A stretch of 64,000 nucleotides of DNA from Pseudomonadota bacterium (GTDB lineage: Bacteria; Pseudomonadota; Alphaproteobacteria; Rhizobiales; Hyphomicrobiaceae), in contig JAFECG010000020.1 of NCBI GenBank assembly GCA_018242215.1, positions 102,408 through 166,407 on the forward strand, in the 5' to 3' direction. A model generated the notes under the pieces. That model saw only the letters and a program-made list of their open reading frames with translations, did no database searches and was not told where the DNA came from. Below are positions 34,961 through 43,109 of the stretch, one piece after another; positions within the stretch are counted from its first letter, which is position 1, and every line of letters begins with the position of its first letter. Made by a program: the position numbers and the translations under genes.

Positions 34961-35467
34961 TTATGAGTGATGCGTATCCAATCCCAAATCGGCGTGCCCT
35001 GAATTGAATAAATCGACGGTGCTCGTCAGATGATCGAGATCGAAATTTGAAAGTGCGATGTCGCTTGCAACCGTGTGGAGCGCCGCGCCTACGTCCGACA
35101 AGTCCGGCGCATGCACATCTGTCGCCGCATGAGGTTCCGATCCCGTCAACGGACCGTGATCGGCGGCCGCAAGATCGGAGCTGCCAGCCGTTCCGCCTGC
35201 ATGAAACTGTGAAGCTTCGGAAACGATATTTCCGACATCGTGCATGGCCGCGTCAGCGAAGCCATTTCCAAAGACTGCCGTGTGTCCGACATCGGCCGTT
35301 CCCGACAGCGTCTGAATAATCGAGTCGATCACCGCGCCGGTGTCATGAAAATCAGCAGGCGGGGAGGCACCGTCACTGACGATATTTTCATTGCCGATCG
35401 CGGTGCCGTGGCCATCGGGGCCGTGATCGGCGTTATCAACTGTCGTCGACGCTTCGAATTTGTTCAT
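34961..35467 (-). CDS. Small His/Asp-rich probable type I secretion substrate
   Basis: A 168-residue protein without signal peptide or cysteines, made mostly of Asp, His, Gly, Ala, Ser and Thr (HGPDGHGTAIGNENI; DLAAADHGPLTGSEPHAATD). The acidic composition and the C-terminal hydrophobic/acidic segment (IALSNFDLDHLTSTVDLFNS) resemble features of type I secretion substrates. It opens the four-gene operon. It shares composition but not clear alignment with the 413-residue protein encoded next. His/Asp richness would suit metal binding, which is inference only. Confidence 0.58.
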   Translation of the reverse strand: MNKFEASTTVDNADHGPDGHGTAIGNENIVSDGASPPADFHDTGAVIDSIIQTLSGTADVGHTAVFGNGFADAAMHDVGNIVSEASQFHAGGTAGSSDLAAADHGPLTGSEPHAATDVHAPDLSDVGAALHTVASDIALSNFDLDHLTSTVDLFNSGHADLGLDTHHS

Positions 35468-35798
35468 TGTATCACGCGGCTCCGGGTGATGAGGCGTTGG
35501 CGGATAGCGCTTCGGCGGCGCGCAGATCCCAATATCTGCGCGGCTCTCGGCGGCGGATTAGACTTCCGCTTTTCCTCTTGATCTTTTGCGTTCTCACCGG
35601 ACATGGCGGACAAACACGGTTTGCGAAACTGCTCGTAACGACAGCTTGATTCCTGAATTCAAATAAAATTCTAAACAATATCGGCGGAATTCCACGCGCA
35701 GCAGAGATTTTGCGGCGCATCGGCATTCTTTGGGGTAATGACTGATTTCTGGTTTACGTCAGGGGAGAGGAATTAAAAATTTGTCAAAAGGTAAATTA
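35468..35798. other. AT-rich upstream region of the secretion operon
   Basis: A 331-base gap between two minus-strand genes. Its right half is AT-rich (GAATTCAAATAAAATTC and nearby) and must contain the operon promoter. T-rich sequence follows the stop of the gene at 35799-36086 on the minus strand. ORFs here are short and lack ribosome binding sites; I see no gene. Confidence 0.5.
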
Positions 35799-36086
35799 TC
35801 AATTGAGACCAGAGCCGGATGAAATCAAATCAATGCGCTGGCGCCGAACCCGCTCATCAAGATCGGCGTCTACATCATCGCACGAGGCAATCGCTCGTCG
35901 CGCGATGACGTCGGGATCTGAAATCCCCCGCTCGACCAGAGCCTGAACGGCCGTGGCAATGCGAGAGTAAAGAGCGCTATTGGCCATGTCCTGTGAGTTC
36001 AGCGGCAGACAGGCAATCTCACACGCGGTCTGAAATGCCGTCCTCATAAGAGAAAGCTCAATTTCGTGAAGCTCTTCAAGAGTCAC
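35799..36086 (-). CDS. Hypothetical protein
   Basis: 95 residues, starting at a GTG (36086) with GAGGAAGG seven bases upstream; the longer reading from 36122 runs through that ribosome binding site and is rejected. The protein is helical (TLEELHEIELSLMRTAFQTA, MANSALYSRIATAVQALVERG) and acidic near the end. I do not recognise a domain. It precedes the secretion operon on the same strand but is 331 bases away, so it is probably a separate unit. Confidence 0.55.
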   Translation of the reverse strand: MTLEELHEIELSLMRTAFQTACEIACLPLNSQDMANSALYSRIATAVQALVERGISDPDVIARRAIASCDDVDADLDERVRRQRIDLISSGSGLN

Positions 36087-36277
36087 GTTGATACCTTCCT
36101 CAAGGAGAGGCGGGCACCTCACGGTTTGGGAGGCATTGAGGCGCCCGCTTCATGTCAGCCAACGATAGGACGGGGGGACGTCGCTGGCCTATCCAGAATT
36201 CTCAATTGCGACCGCTCGCGTCTACTGTCAAAAGCGGCAAATTGCATTCTCTTTCTGCCGATCGCGCCGCTACGACA

Positions 36278-36291
36278 TTGATCTCACGCAA
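36278..36291. promoter_or_regulatory. FixK/FNR-like site upstream of mgtA
   Basis: TTGATCTCACGCAA fits TTGAT-N4-ATCAA at 8 of 10 positions, and also the looser FixK2-type TTG-N8-CAA pattern. Its centre is about 118 bases before ATG 36402. Its position inside the longer reading from 36300/36315 would be too close for activation, which favours the downstream start. Confidence 0.45.
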
Positions 36292-36401
36292 AGTGGCAGG
36301 TGTTGGGATTGGCGATGTCATGCGCCGATGCCAATGATGTTTCCGCGCATGGGCTAGAACGGGAAAGGCGGCCTGAGTTGCATAAGCTTCCGACAGCTAC
36401 G

Positions 36402-39014
36402 ATGGCCCAGACAAACCATTTGCCGGCCAGACCCGGCCGACGATTTTCAGGGTTGTTCTGGACCCACCCCATCGATCGCGCGTTCAAGGCACTCGATAGC
36501 CAGCCATCGGGCCTCAGTTCCAGTGAGGCGGCTCAGCGCCTGGCCGAGGACGGGCCCAATCTCGTCAGCACCAAACAGCATCAAAGCCTGTTCGTAAAAG
36601 CCCTTCGACGGGTGGGCGAGCCATTGACGGCAATTCTCCTGCTCTCCGCCGCCGTATCCGGTTCGGCCGGCGACTGGCAGAGCTTCGTCATCATCGTACT
36701 GATTGTCTCTTTTTCGATCGTCCTCGACATCTACCAGGAGCACGAGGCGGAATCGGCGATCGATGCGCTCAAAAAATCCGTGGCCGTCCGGGCGACGGTG
36801 TTGCGCGATGGACGTTTCGCCGAGCTGCCCGTGAGAGAGATCGTCCGGGGGGACATCGTACAGCTGAGAGCCGGTGATCTTGTTCCGGCCGACGGGTTCG
36901 TCGTTTCAGGCCGAAACACGCTCGTCACTGAAGCAAGTCTGACAGGCGAGCCCTATCCTAGCGAGAAAAAGGCCGGCGATTGCACGACGACTCTCATCGC
37001 AGAAGCTCACAACGCCCTTTTCGCGGGGACAAGTGTCGTCGGCGGTGACGCTGTCATGCTGGTTGCGGAAACGGGTGCCTCAACGACATTCGGGGCGATC
37101 GCGGCATCGCTCCAGGCGCGAGAGCCGATGACGGCATTCGAGCGAGGCGTGCATCGTCTCGGGATGCTCATCCTGCGGCTTACGGCCTTCTTGGTGCTGT
37201 TCGTTGTTCTGACGCAGCTCGCGCGGCATGGGCTTTCGCTCGAGAGCTTCATGTTCGCGGTGGCGCTTGCGGTCGGCCTGACGCCTGAACTGCTGCCGAT
37301 GATCATGACGGTGACCCTTGCTCGCGGCGCCATCCGGATGGCCAAGCGGCAAGTTGTCGTCAAGCGGCTTTCGGCAATTCATGACCTTGGCGCGATGAAC
37401 GTGCTGTGTACCGACAAGACCGGCACGCTGACGGAAGCCAAGATCGCTCTGGTCGAAACGATCGGCGTCGACGGACAGCGGAACGACGACGTGGCGCGAC
37501 TCACCAGATTGAACTGTCAGTTTGCGAGCGGAGCACGGAGCAATCTGGACGATGCTGTCCTCGCGGCCGTCGCGCCGGCGGATAAGGACTGGACCTTGAT
37601 CGACGACGCGCCGTTTGATTTTGACCGCCGCCGCTCATCCGTGCTCGTCGCGCGGGGTGGCAGTCGCCAGATTATCACAAAGGGCGCGCCTGAAATGATG
37701 CTGGCGCTGTGCACGCGCGTCGAACTTGCCGATGGCAGTGTCGCGCTTCTTGATGACGCGCGCAGGGCAGCTATTCAGTCGCTTCTCGAGAACAAAGGTG
37801 GACAGGGTTTTCGCCTGCTCGGAATTGCGCGGCGTGACATGGCAGACAACTGTTCAAAGATCAGTCCTGATGACGAAGCGGAGATGACGTTCGTCGGTTG
37901 CGCATCGTTCCTCGATCCTCCGAAGGAGTCCGCAACGGGGGCGGTCGAAAAGCTTACGAATGCCGGCGTCGCCGTGAAGATCATCTCCGGCGATGCGGCG
38001 CCCGTCGTTTTGAACCTCGTCAAAATCCTGAAGCTTCCTGCCAAGGGCCTTCTGACAGGAGATGACGTCCGGATGCTTTCCGACACGGCATTGGCAGACA
38101 AGGTCGCGTCGGTTGATCTTTTCGTGCGCGTTTCTCCAGACCAGAAAGGGCGTATTGTCCGAGCGCTACGCCGACGCGGCTTTACCGTCGGATTTCTCGG
38201 AGACGGCATCAACGATGCCACCGCCATTCACGCGGCCGACGTTGGCCTCTCGGTTGACGGTGGCACGGACGTCGCCCGCGACGCCGCAGACATCATCCTT
38301 CTACAGCCTGATCTCAATGTGCTCGCCGATGGCGTCGCCGAGGGCCGGCGGACCTATGCAAATATCATGAAATACGTTCGCATGGGCACCAGCTCGAACT
38401 TCGGCAACATGCTCTCTATGGCATTGGCATCATTGCTTCTGCCTTTTCTTCCACTCACCCCGCTCCAAATTCTGCTGAACAATCTTCTTTACGATCTTTC
38501 CGAGATCGGCATTCCGTTCGACGACGCGGACGAGAAAGTGCTGTCGCGGCCGCAAACCTGGGACATCAGTTCAGTCCTTGGTTTTACGCTGATCATGGGC
38601 CCGTTATCTTCGATCTTCGACCTTGGGACCTTTGCTGTCCTCACGTCGGTCTTCCACGCGGACGTTCAAGTCTTCCGAACGGCCTGGTTCGTTGAATCGA
38701 TCGCAACGCAGATTCTGGTTATTTTCATCATCCGAACCGCCAGACCGATATGGGCAAGCCGACCCAATCCGATGTTGACGATGAGTTCGCTTGGAGCGCT
38801 CGCCGCCGCTCTACTCGTCGCCTTGTCGCCACTCGGTCATTTTGCGGGGTTCGTATCTTTGCCGGCCTCGGTCCTTGCCGCTATCGCGGTAATTACGGTC
38901 GTCTACCTCGCGACAGCGGAGGCCGTGAAGCCCTATGCTTTGTATTGGGCTCCCAAATTCCCCGGCCTCCTGGGATTCGGGGGAATTCGACGCGACTTTC
39001 AAAGATTTGGATAA
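36402..39014 (+). CDS. mgtA: Magnesium-translocating P-type ATPase (MgtA-like)
   Basis: About 870 residues, a P3-type ATPase that imports magnesium across the inner membrane. It has the actuator motif LTGEPYPSEKK, the phosphorylation site CTDKTGTLTEAK, the nucleotide-domain KGAPEMML, the hinge GDGINDATAIHAADVGLSVD and about ten helices. FGNMLSMALASLLLPFLPLTPLQILLNNLLYD in helices M5-M6 is typical of MgtA/MgtB. The start is uncertain: GTG 36300, ATG 36315 and ATG 36402 are in frame. The last is chosen because a FixK-like site sits at 36278-36291. This ATPase type recurs in hypoxia clusters of other Rhizobiales, as I recall. Confidence 0.88.
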   Translation: MAQTNHLPARPGRRFSGLFWTHPIDRAFKALDSQPSGLSSSEAAQRLAEDGPNLVSTKQHQSLFVKALRRVGEPLTAILLLSAAVSGSAGDWQSFVIIVLIVSFSIVLDIYQEHEAESAIDALKKSVAVRATVLRDGRFAELPVREIVRGDIVQLRAGDLVPADGFVVSGRNTLVTEASLTGEPYPSEKKAGDCTTTLIAEAHNALFAGTSVVGGDAVMLVAETGASTTFGAIAASLQAREPMTAFERGVHRLGMLILRLTAFLVLFVVLTQLARHGLSLESFMFAVALAVGLTPELLPMIMTVTLARGAIRMAKRQVVVKRLSAIHDLGAMNVLCTDKTGTLTEAKIALVETIGVDGQRNDDVARLTRLNCQFASGARSNLDDAVLAAVAPADKDWTLIDDAPFDFDRRRSSVLVARGGSRQIITKGAPEMMLALCTRVELADGSVALLDDARRAAIQSLLENKGGQGFRLLGIARRDMADNCSKISPDDEAEMTFVGCASFLDPPKESATGAVEKLTNAGVAVKIISGDAAPVVLNLVKILKLPAKGLLTGDDVRMLSDTALADKVASVDLFVRVSPDQKGRIVRALRRRGFTVGFLGDGINDATAIHAADVGLSVDGGTDVARDAADIILLQPDLNVLADGVAEGRRTYANIMKYVRMGTSSNFGNMLSMALASLLLPFLPLTPLQILLNNLLYDLSEIGIPFDDADEKVLSRPQTWDISSVLGFTLIMGPLSSIFDLGTFAVLTSVFHADVQVFRTAWFVESIATQILVIFIIRTARPIWASRPNPMLTMSSLGALAAALLVALSPLGHFAGFVSLPASVLAAIAVITVVYLATAEAVKPYALYWAPKFPGLLGFGGIRRDFQRFG

Positions 39015-39241
39015 CGGCGCCGAACTCGAGCGAAACGACCACTCCGTCGGAGGCTCCTCGGTCGACCCCAGTCGAATGACAGTTTGGCGCAGGGGAGCGG
39101 CATCTCTGGCGATGGCCTTCCGCTTGTCCGAGATTGAATATCTCCCATCTTCGCCTTATCGGGAGTAACGCGCGGGCTGGCGGCCAATGCCGTTCATTCG
39201 CGACTGCGCAGCTGGGCGAAAACGACATCCGGGGATTAGGA

Positions 39242-39961
39242 GTGGCAACAGAAATTCTGGTCATCGACGACGATCCGGAAATCCGACAGCTCCTCCGGAC
39301 CTGCTTTGAGCGCGAAGGATATCTCGTCACGGAAGCCGACGGAGCGCCGAAGGCTCGGGCGGCCATTGCGAAGGGCAGCATCAATCTCGTGACGCTCGAC
39401 CTGACACTTGGCAGGGACGATGGGCTTAGTCTTGCACGTGAGATCCGCGCGAGCGCCGATATTCCGATCATCATGGTTTCCGGCAAGGGCGACGACGTCG
39501 ACCGGATCGTCGGCTTGGAACTCGGTGCGGACGACTACATCGCGAAGCCTTTCAATTTACGCGAGGTTCTCGCACGTGTCCGCGCCGTCTTGCGACGTCG
39601 GGATCCAAATGCAGCCGCTCCTGCCGCCTCACAGCCAAAGCATGAGGCTTTTCAGTTTGCGGGTTGGACCCTCGATTTGACGAGTCGCGAACTCAAGGAT
39701 GTTTCCGGCACTGCGAGGGACCTGACCACAGGTGAATTCAACCTTCTCGAAATTTTCGTGCGGCGGCCCCATCGCGTTCTTTCCCGCGACGAGATCATGG
39801 ATCTTCTCAAAGGCCATGATTATTCGCCGCTCGACCGCTCCATCGACGCACTGATCAGCCGATTGCGAAGAAAGATCGATGATGACGGCTCGAAACCTGC
39901 ATTGATCAAGTCCGTTCGCGGCGTGGGCTACATGCTTGCCACGGACGTGCGGCGCGCTTGA
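39242..39961 (+). CDS. OmpR/PhoB-family response regulator
   Basis: 239 residues. The receiver domain has the acidic pocket IDDDPE, the phospho-accepting Asp53 (LVTLDLTL), Ser80 in IIMVSGKG and Lys102 in IAKPF. The C-terminal winged helix (TGEFNLLEIFVRRPHRVLSR, PLDRSIDALISRLRRKID, VRGVGYML) binds DNA. The start is GTG 39242: the family begins at this point, and the long in-frame extension from 39134 is unlike it. It ends 31 bases from the convergent hybrid kinase gene, which is its most likely partner. Confidence 0.9.
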   Translation: MATEILVIDDDPEIRQLLRTCFEREGYLVTEADGAPKARAAIAKGSINLVTLDLTLGRDDGLSLAREIRASADIPIIMVSGKGDDVDRIVGLELGADDYIAKPFNLREVLARVRAVLRRRDPNAAAPAASQPKHEAFQFAGWTLDLTSRELKDVSGTARDLTTGEFNLLEIFVRRPHRVLSRDEIMDLLKGHDYSPLDRSIDALISRLRRKIDDDGSKPALIKSVRGVGYMLATDVRRA

Positions 39962-39991
39962 TGCTGAACCCCTGATTGACCGACCGTGGCC

Positions 39992-41962
39992 CTACCGCGG
40001 TTGCAGAGCGGCTTGCTTCTCAAGCGTCTTGCGGACAACGGTCGAAAGATCTTTTTGGGCGTAGGGTTTCCGCAGGATAGTCCACGGCTCCGTTTCCCTG
40101 GTGACCGTGCCGGCGATCTCCTCCGCGAACCCTGTCGTTAGGATAACGGGAAGGTCTGGGCGCGTTTCTGCGATCCATTTGGCAAGGTCTATTCCCGTCA
40201 TGCCGCCAGGCATCATGATGTCCGTGAACACAAGCTCGACGGCAAGCCCATTCTGGAGAGCCTCTTTCGCCTCGGCGCCCGTGACACACTCCACCACGCG
40301 ATACCCGAGGCGCTCGAACCGCTTCACGGTCAAGGCGCGGACGTCGCGATTGTCCTCGACGACAAGCACACTTTCTCCTCTTGCCAGGCGGGTCGTTGCC
40401 GGCTCGGGTTCTTGCTGGGCGTTCTTCGATTCAACGCTCCGCGGGAGATACAGATTGACCGTGGTTCCTATCCCGGGCTCGCTGTAAATCGTGATGTTGC
40501 CTTGCGACTGTTTCACAAATCCGTAGATGGTGCTCAGGCCAAGTCCCGTGCCGCGGCCGGGTGCCTTGGTCGTAAAGAAGGGCTCGAACACGCGGCTCAA
40601 CGTCTCTTTCGTCATGCCCGTGCCGTTATCCGACACGGAGATTCTCACATATTCGCCTGCTGTCAGCGGACCTTCGAACCCGACCTCGCCTTCCTCGAGA
40701 ACAGCGTTGTCCGTGCGGATCGTGAGATTGCCGCCGTCTGGCATTGCATCGCGTGCGTTGATCGCCAGATTGATGACCGCCGCCTCGACCTCTCCCGCGT
40801 CGACGCGGGCAAGCCAAAGATCATCTGCGAGATGCGTTCGCAATTCGATGGTGTCGCCGAGCGTGCGCCGCAAGAGTTCGGTCATCCCGCGCACCTGCTC
40901 ATTGAGATTGATAACCTCGGCCGCTAGTTGGCGGCGGCGTGCAAAGGTCAGCAGCCGGTTGGTCAGGCGCGCACCTGAATCAGCAGCGCGCGACGCGCGG
41001 ATCAGAAGCTCGTGGTCCTGGGGATTTGTGATCGACTCTTCGAGTAGCTCCAAATTGCCGGAGATGATCGTCAAGAGGTTATTGAAGTCGTGAGCGATGC
41101 CGCCGCTCAACTGGCCGATTGCCTCGAGCCTTTGGGACTTGAGTGCAGCTTCCTTTTGCTTCAGATCCTCGGTCATATCGCGAAACAGACTGACGACCGC
41201 AATCCGGGATCCATCAGCGCCGACAATGTCCGCAACATGTCCCTGGCCGGGAAGCGTCGTGCCGTCTTTACGGCGAAGTGGCGTTGATATCGTCCTGCTT
41301 CCGGAGGAACTCTCCTGAAGCTTCTGTAAATCTTGCGGATCGGAGAAGAACAAAGAAAATTCGACATTGACCGCCTCATCCGCCGAATAACCGAACATCC
41401 GCGTCGCAGCCGGATTGAGCAGGATGATCTCACCATCCGGAGAGGAGATGACGAGCGCTTCGGGGACGTGGTCGAACACGGCCTGGAACAGAAGGGATTG
41501 GCGATCGATTTCCGCCTGCAGCCTCGCGCGAGCCGTCAGGTCGTTGATGATGCCGGAAAAGAAGCGCTGCCCTTCGACTTCGAACTCTCCGACAGAGAGA
41601 TGGATGGGAAAAATCGTGCCGTCCTTATTCAACCCCTGGACCTCACGTCCGATACCGATGATGCGTTTCTCGCCGGTTGCCAGGTGGCGGCCAATATACG
41701 CATCGTGTTGAGAGCGATAAGGTTCCGGCATGAGCATATTGACGGGCTTGCCCATCATCTCGGCCGCTGAATATCCGAACATCTTTTCGGCCGCCGGATT
41801 GACGCTCTGAATTCGGCCGCTGCTATCGATTGCCAATATCGCGGCTACAGCCGATTCAAGAATCGCCTTCAGCATCGATGACCTCGGTATGATCGCGTCT
41901 TCACTTTCGACTCTCAATTCCCTGATGTCTCCGTTCGATGCCTCTTGTCCGCAGGCGGACAA
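39992..41962 (-). CDS. PAS-PAS hybrid histidine kinase with FixL-like heme PAS
   Basis: 656 residues, no membrane helix. Order: PAS1 (about 30-145), PAS2 (about 155-265), HisKA with His291 (GGIAHDFNN), ATPase with N-box NLAINARDA, G1 DNGTGM and G2 GRGTGLGLS, and a C-terminal receiver with Asp581 (FTDIMMPGG). In PAS1, His86, Arg92, Ile101, Ile104, Arg106 and Leu122 fall at the spacings of the Bradyrhizobium FixL heme-pocket residues His200, Arg206, Ile215, Ile218, Arg220 and Leu236. It is therefore a candidate oxygen sensor. The start is TTG 41962 with GAGGAAGAA upstream. It is convergent with the OmpR-type regulator and divergent from a hemerythrin-like gene. Confidence 0.9.
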   Translation of the reverse strand: MSACGQEASNGDIRELRVESEDAIIPRSSMLKAILESAVAAILAIDSSGRIQSVNPAAEKMFGYSAAEMMGKPVNMLMPEPYRSQHDAYIGRHLATGEKRIIGIGREVQGLNKDGTIFPIHLSVGEFEVEGQRFFSGIINDLTARARLQAEIDRQSLLFQAVFDHVPEALVISSPDGEIILLNPAATRMFGYSADEAVNVEFSLFFSDPQDLQKLQESSSGSRTISTPLRRKDGTTLPGQGHVADIVGADGSRIAVVSLFRDMTEDLKQKEAALKSQRLEAIGQLSGGIAHDFNNLLTIISGNLELLEESITNPQDHELLIRASRAADSGARLTNRLLTFARRRQLAAEVINLNEQVRGMTELLRRTLGDTIELRTHLADDLWLARVDAGEVEAAVINLAINARDAMPDGGNLTIRTDNAVLEEGEVGFEGPLTAGEYVRISVSDNGTGMTKETLSRVFEPFFTTKAPGRGTGLGLSTIYGFVKQSQGNITIYSEPGIGTTVNLYLPRSVESKNAQQEPEPATTRLARGESVLVVEDNRDVRALTVKRFERLGYRVVECVTGAEAKEALQNGLAVELVFTDIMMPGGMTGIDLAKWIAETRPDLPVILTTGFAEEIAGTVTRETEPWTILRKPYAQKDLSTVVRKTLEKQAALQPR

Positions 41963-41990
41963 TTCTTCCTCTCAGCGAGCCCGGCATCAA

Positions 41991-42004
41991 CTGATCTCGA
42001 TCAA
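41991..42004. promoter_or_regulatory. FixK/FNR-like site upstream of the hemerythrin-like gene
   Basis: CTGAT-CTCG-ATCAA matches TTGAT-N4-ATCAA at 9 of 10 positions. Its centre lies about 60 bases before ATG 42057, which gives a short leader if it acts from -41. It is too near the kinase start (41962) to activate that gene in the usual way. Confidence 0.65.
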
Positions 42005-42056
42005 AGCAGTTTCATGACATTTGCGTGCAAATGCATGTATGCGCGCAGGAGCTTTC

Positions 42057-42623
42057 ATGTCTACAGATGATAACGGTCGTCCGACAGGGAATGTCGATGC
42101 CGAGCATCCTGCCGCCCGCTTTGCCGCGGATTGTGCTTTGCAGCTGGACATTTGCGCGTCTCTCCTGGCGGTCGCCGACCGTTTGCCGGGATCGCTGAAC
42201 GTCACGACTTTGGACGTTCTTTCGAAATTGGTACCGGCGACATGGTCCTCTCATCTCGCTCTGATCGGCGAGGCTATCCTTCCGCTCGTTGAGCGTCGTC
42301 ACGAAGGCATGCACGATCTTCACACTCGTTTCACGCCGTTGGGCCGTCAGCATATCGAGATCTCTGGAATCAATGACGAGTTGATCGAGTGCTTCGGAAT
42401 GATCACGCGCGGAGAGCCGGTTGAACAGGGAATGCTTGGATATCTCATCAGGAATGCCGCCGAACGGCGGCGGGAGCACGTGGAGTGGGAACAGGCATTG
42501 CTTGGCCCGTTGCTCCCCCAGACGTTAACCCCCACCGAAAGAAAGGTATTCTTGAAGTGGACTTCTGCCAATCCTTGGCCCTACGAACTCCTTAACACGC
42601 GTCCGATACGCGACGTCCATTGA
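42057..42623 (+). CDS. Hemerythrin-like HHE-domain protein
   Basis: 188 residues, helical. The pattern SSHLALIGEAILPLVERR, RQHIEISGINDEL and RREHVEWEQALLGPLLP follows the H-x3-E / EH / H-x3-E order of the hemerythrin HHE cation-binding family, whose di-iron sites bind oxygen or nitric oxide. Metal binding is inferred. AGGAG lies 7 bases before ATG 42057, so the in-frame start at 42021 is rejected. A FixK-like site is 60 bases upstream, which suits an oxygen-linked role. Confidence 0.68.
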   Translation: MSTDDNGRPTGNVDAEHPAARFAADCALQLDICASLLAVADRLPGSLNVTTLDVLSKLVPATWSSHLALIGEAILPLVERRHEGMHDLHTRFTPLGRQHIEISGINDELIECFGMITRGEPVEQGMLGYLIRNAAERRREHVEWEQALLGPLLPQTLTPTERKVFLKWTSANPWPYELLNTRPIRDVH

Positions 42624-42633
42624 TCGAAGTCAA
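42620..42633. promoter_or_regulatory. FixK/FNR-like site upstream of the host-attachment-family gene
   Basis: TTGAT-CGAA-GTCAA matches the consensus at 9 of 10 positions. Its centre is about 60 bases before GTG 42687, the same geometry as the site in front of the preceding gene. It overlaps the stop codon of the hemerythrin-like gene. Confidence 0.68.
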
Positions 42634-42686
42634 TTCCCCGCCGCGGCCAATCGCCCGATGATGGATTTTCGGGCGAGGGACAAAAT

Positions 42687-43109
42687 GTGAAACCCAAGAC
42701 AACGAGTACCTGGATTCTGATCGCCGACGGAAGCGAAGCCCGTATTCTGGAAGCGCTCGGCAAAGGAAAAGGATTTCAGGAACGCACCGTCAGCGGTGGG
42801 CATCGCCCGCCATTCGGTTCCGTTGTCGATGGAGCGACGCCGCATCCGGTTCAGGAAGAACGGACGAGCGCCACGAGGGCGCTTGAAGCACTTTTCGCGA
42901 GCCAGCTCGGAACCATGCTGGCAGGGTACTCGCGGAATCATCTTTTCGACACGCTCGTCCTTATCGCACCCGCACCAATGCTTGCTCAGCTTCGCAAGAT
43001 GATCCCAACCGATGTGCGGGAAAAGGTCGTCGCCGAAATCGAAAAGGATCTGACTAAGATCCCCTTCAGCGAAATTTCGCGCTATCTCGACGACGTCATT
43101 ACGCTTTAA
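42687..43109 (+). CDS. Host-attachment family protein
   Basis: 140 residues of the family annotated as protein required for attachment to host cells (WILIADGSEARIL at the start, FDTLVLIAPAPMLAQLRKMI, SEISRYLDDVI). The fold is related to archaeal release-factor-like domains; the biochemical role is not known, and the name comes from one plant-associated case. It starts at GTG with AGGGA upstream. Its stop codon shares the TTAA with the convergent acyl-CoA synthetase gene. Control by the FixK-like site at 42620 is likely. Confidence 0.78.
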   Translation: MKPKTTSTWILIADGSEARILEALGKGKGFQERTVSGGHRPPFGSVVDGATPHPVQEERTSATRALEALFASQLGTMLAGYSRNHLFDTLVLIAPAPMLAQLRKMIPTDVREKVVAEIEKDLTKIPFSEISRYLDDVITL

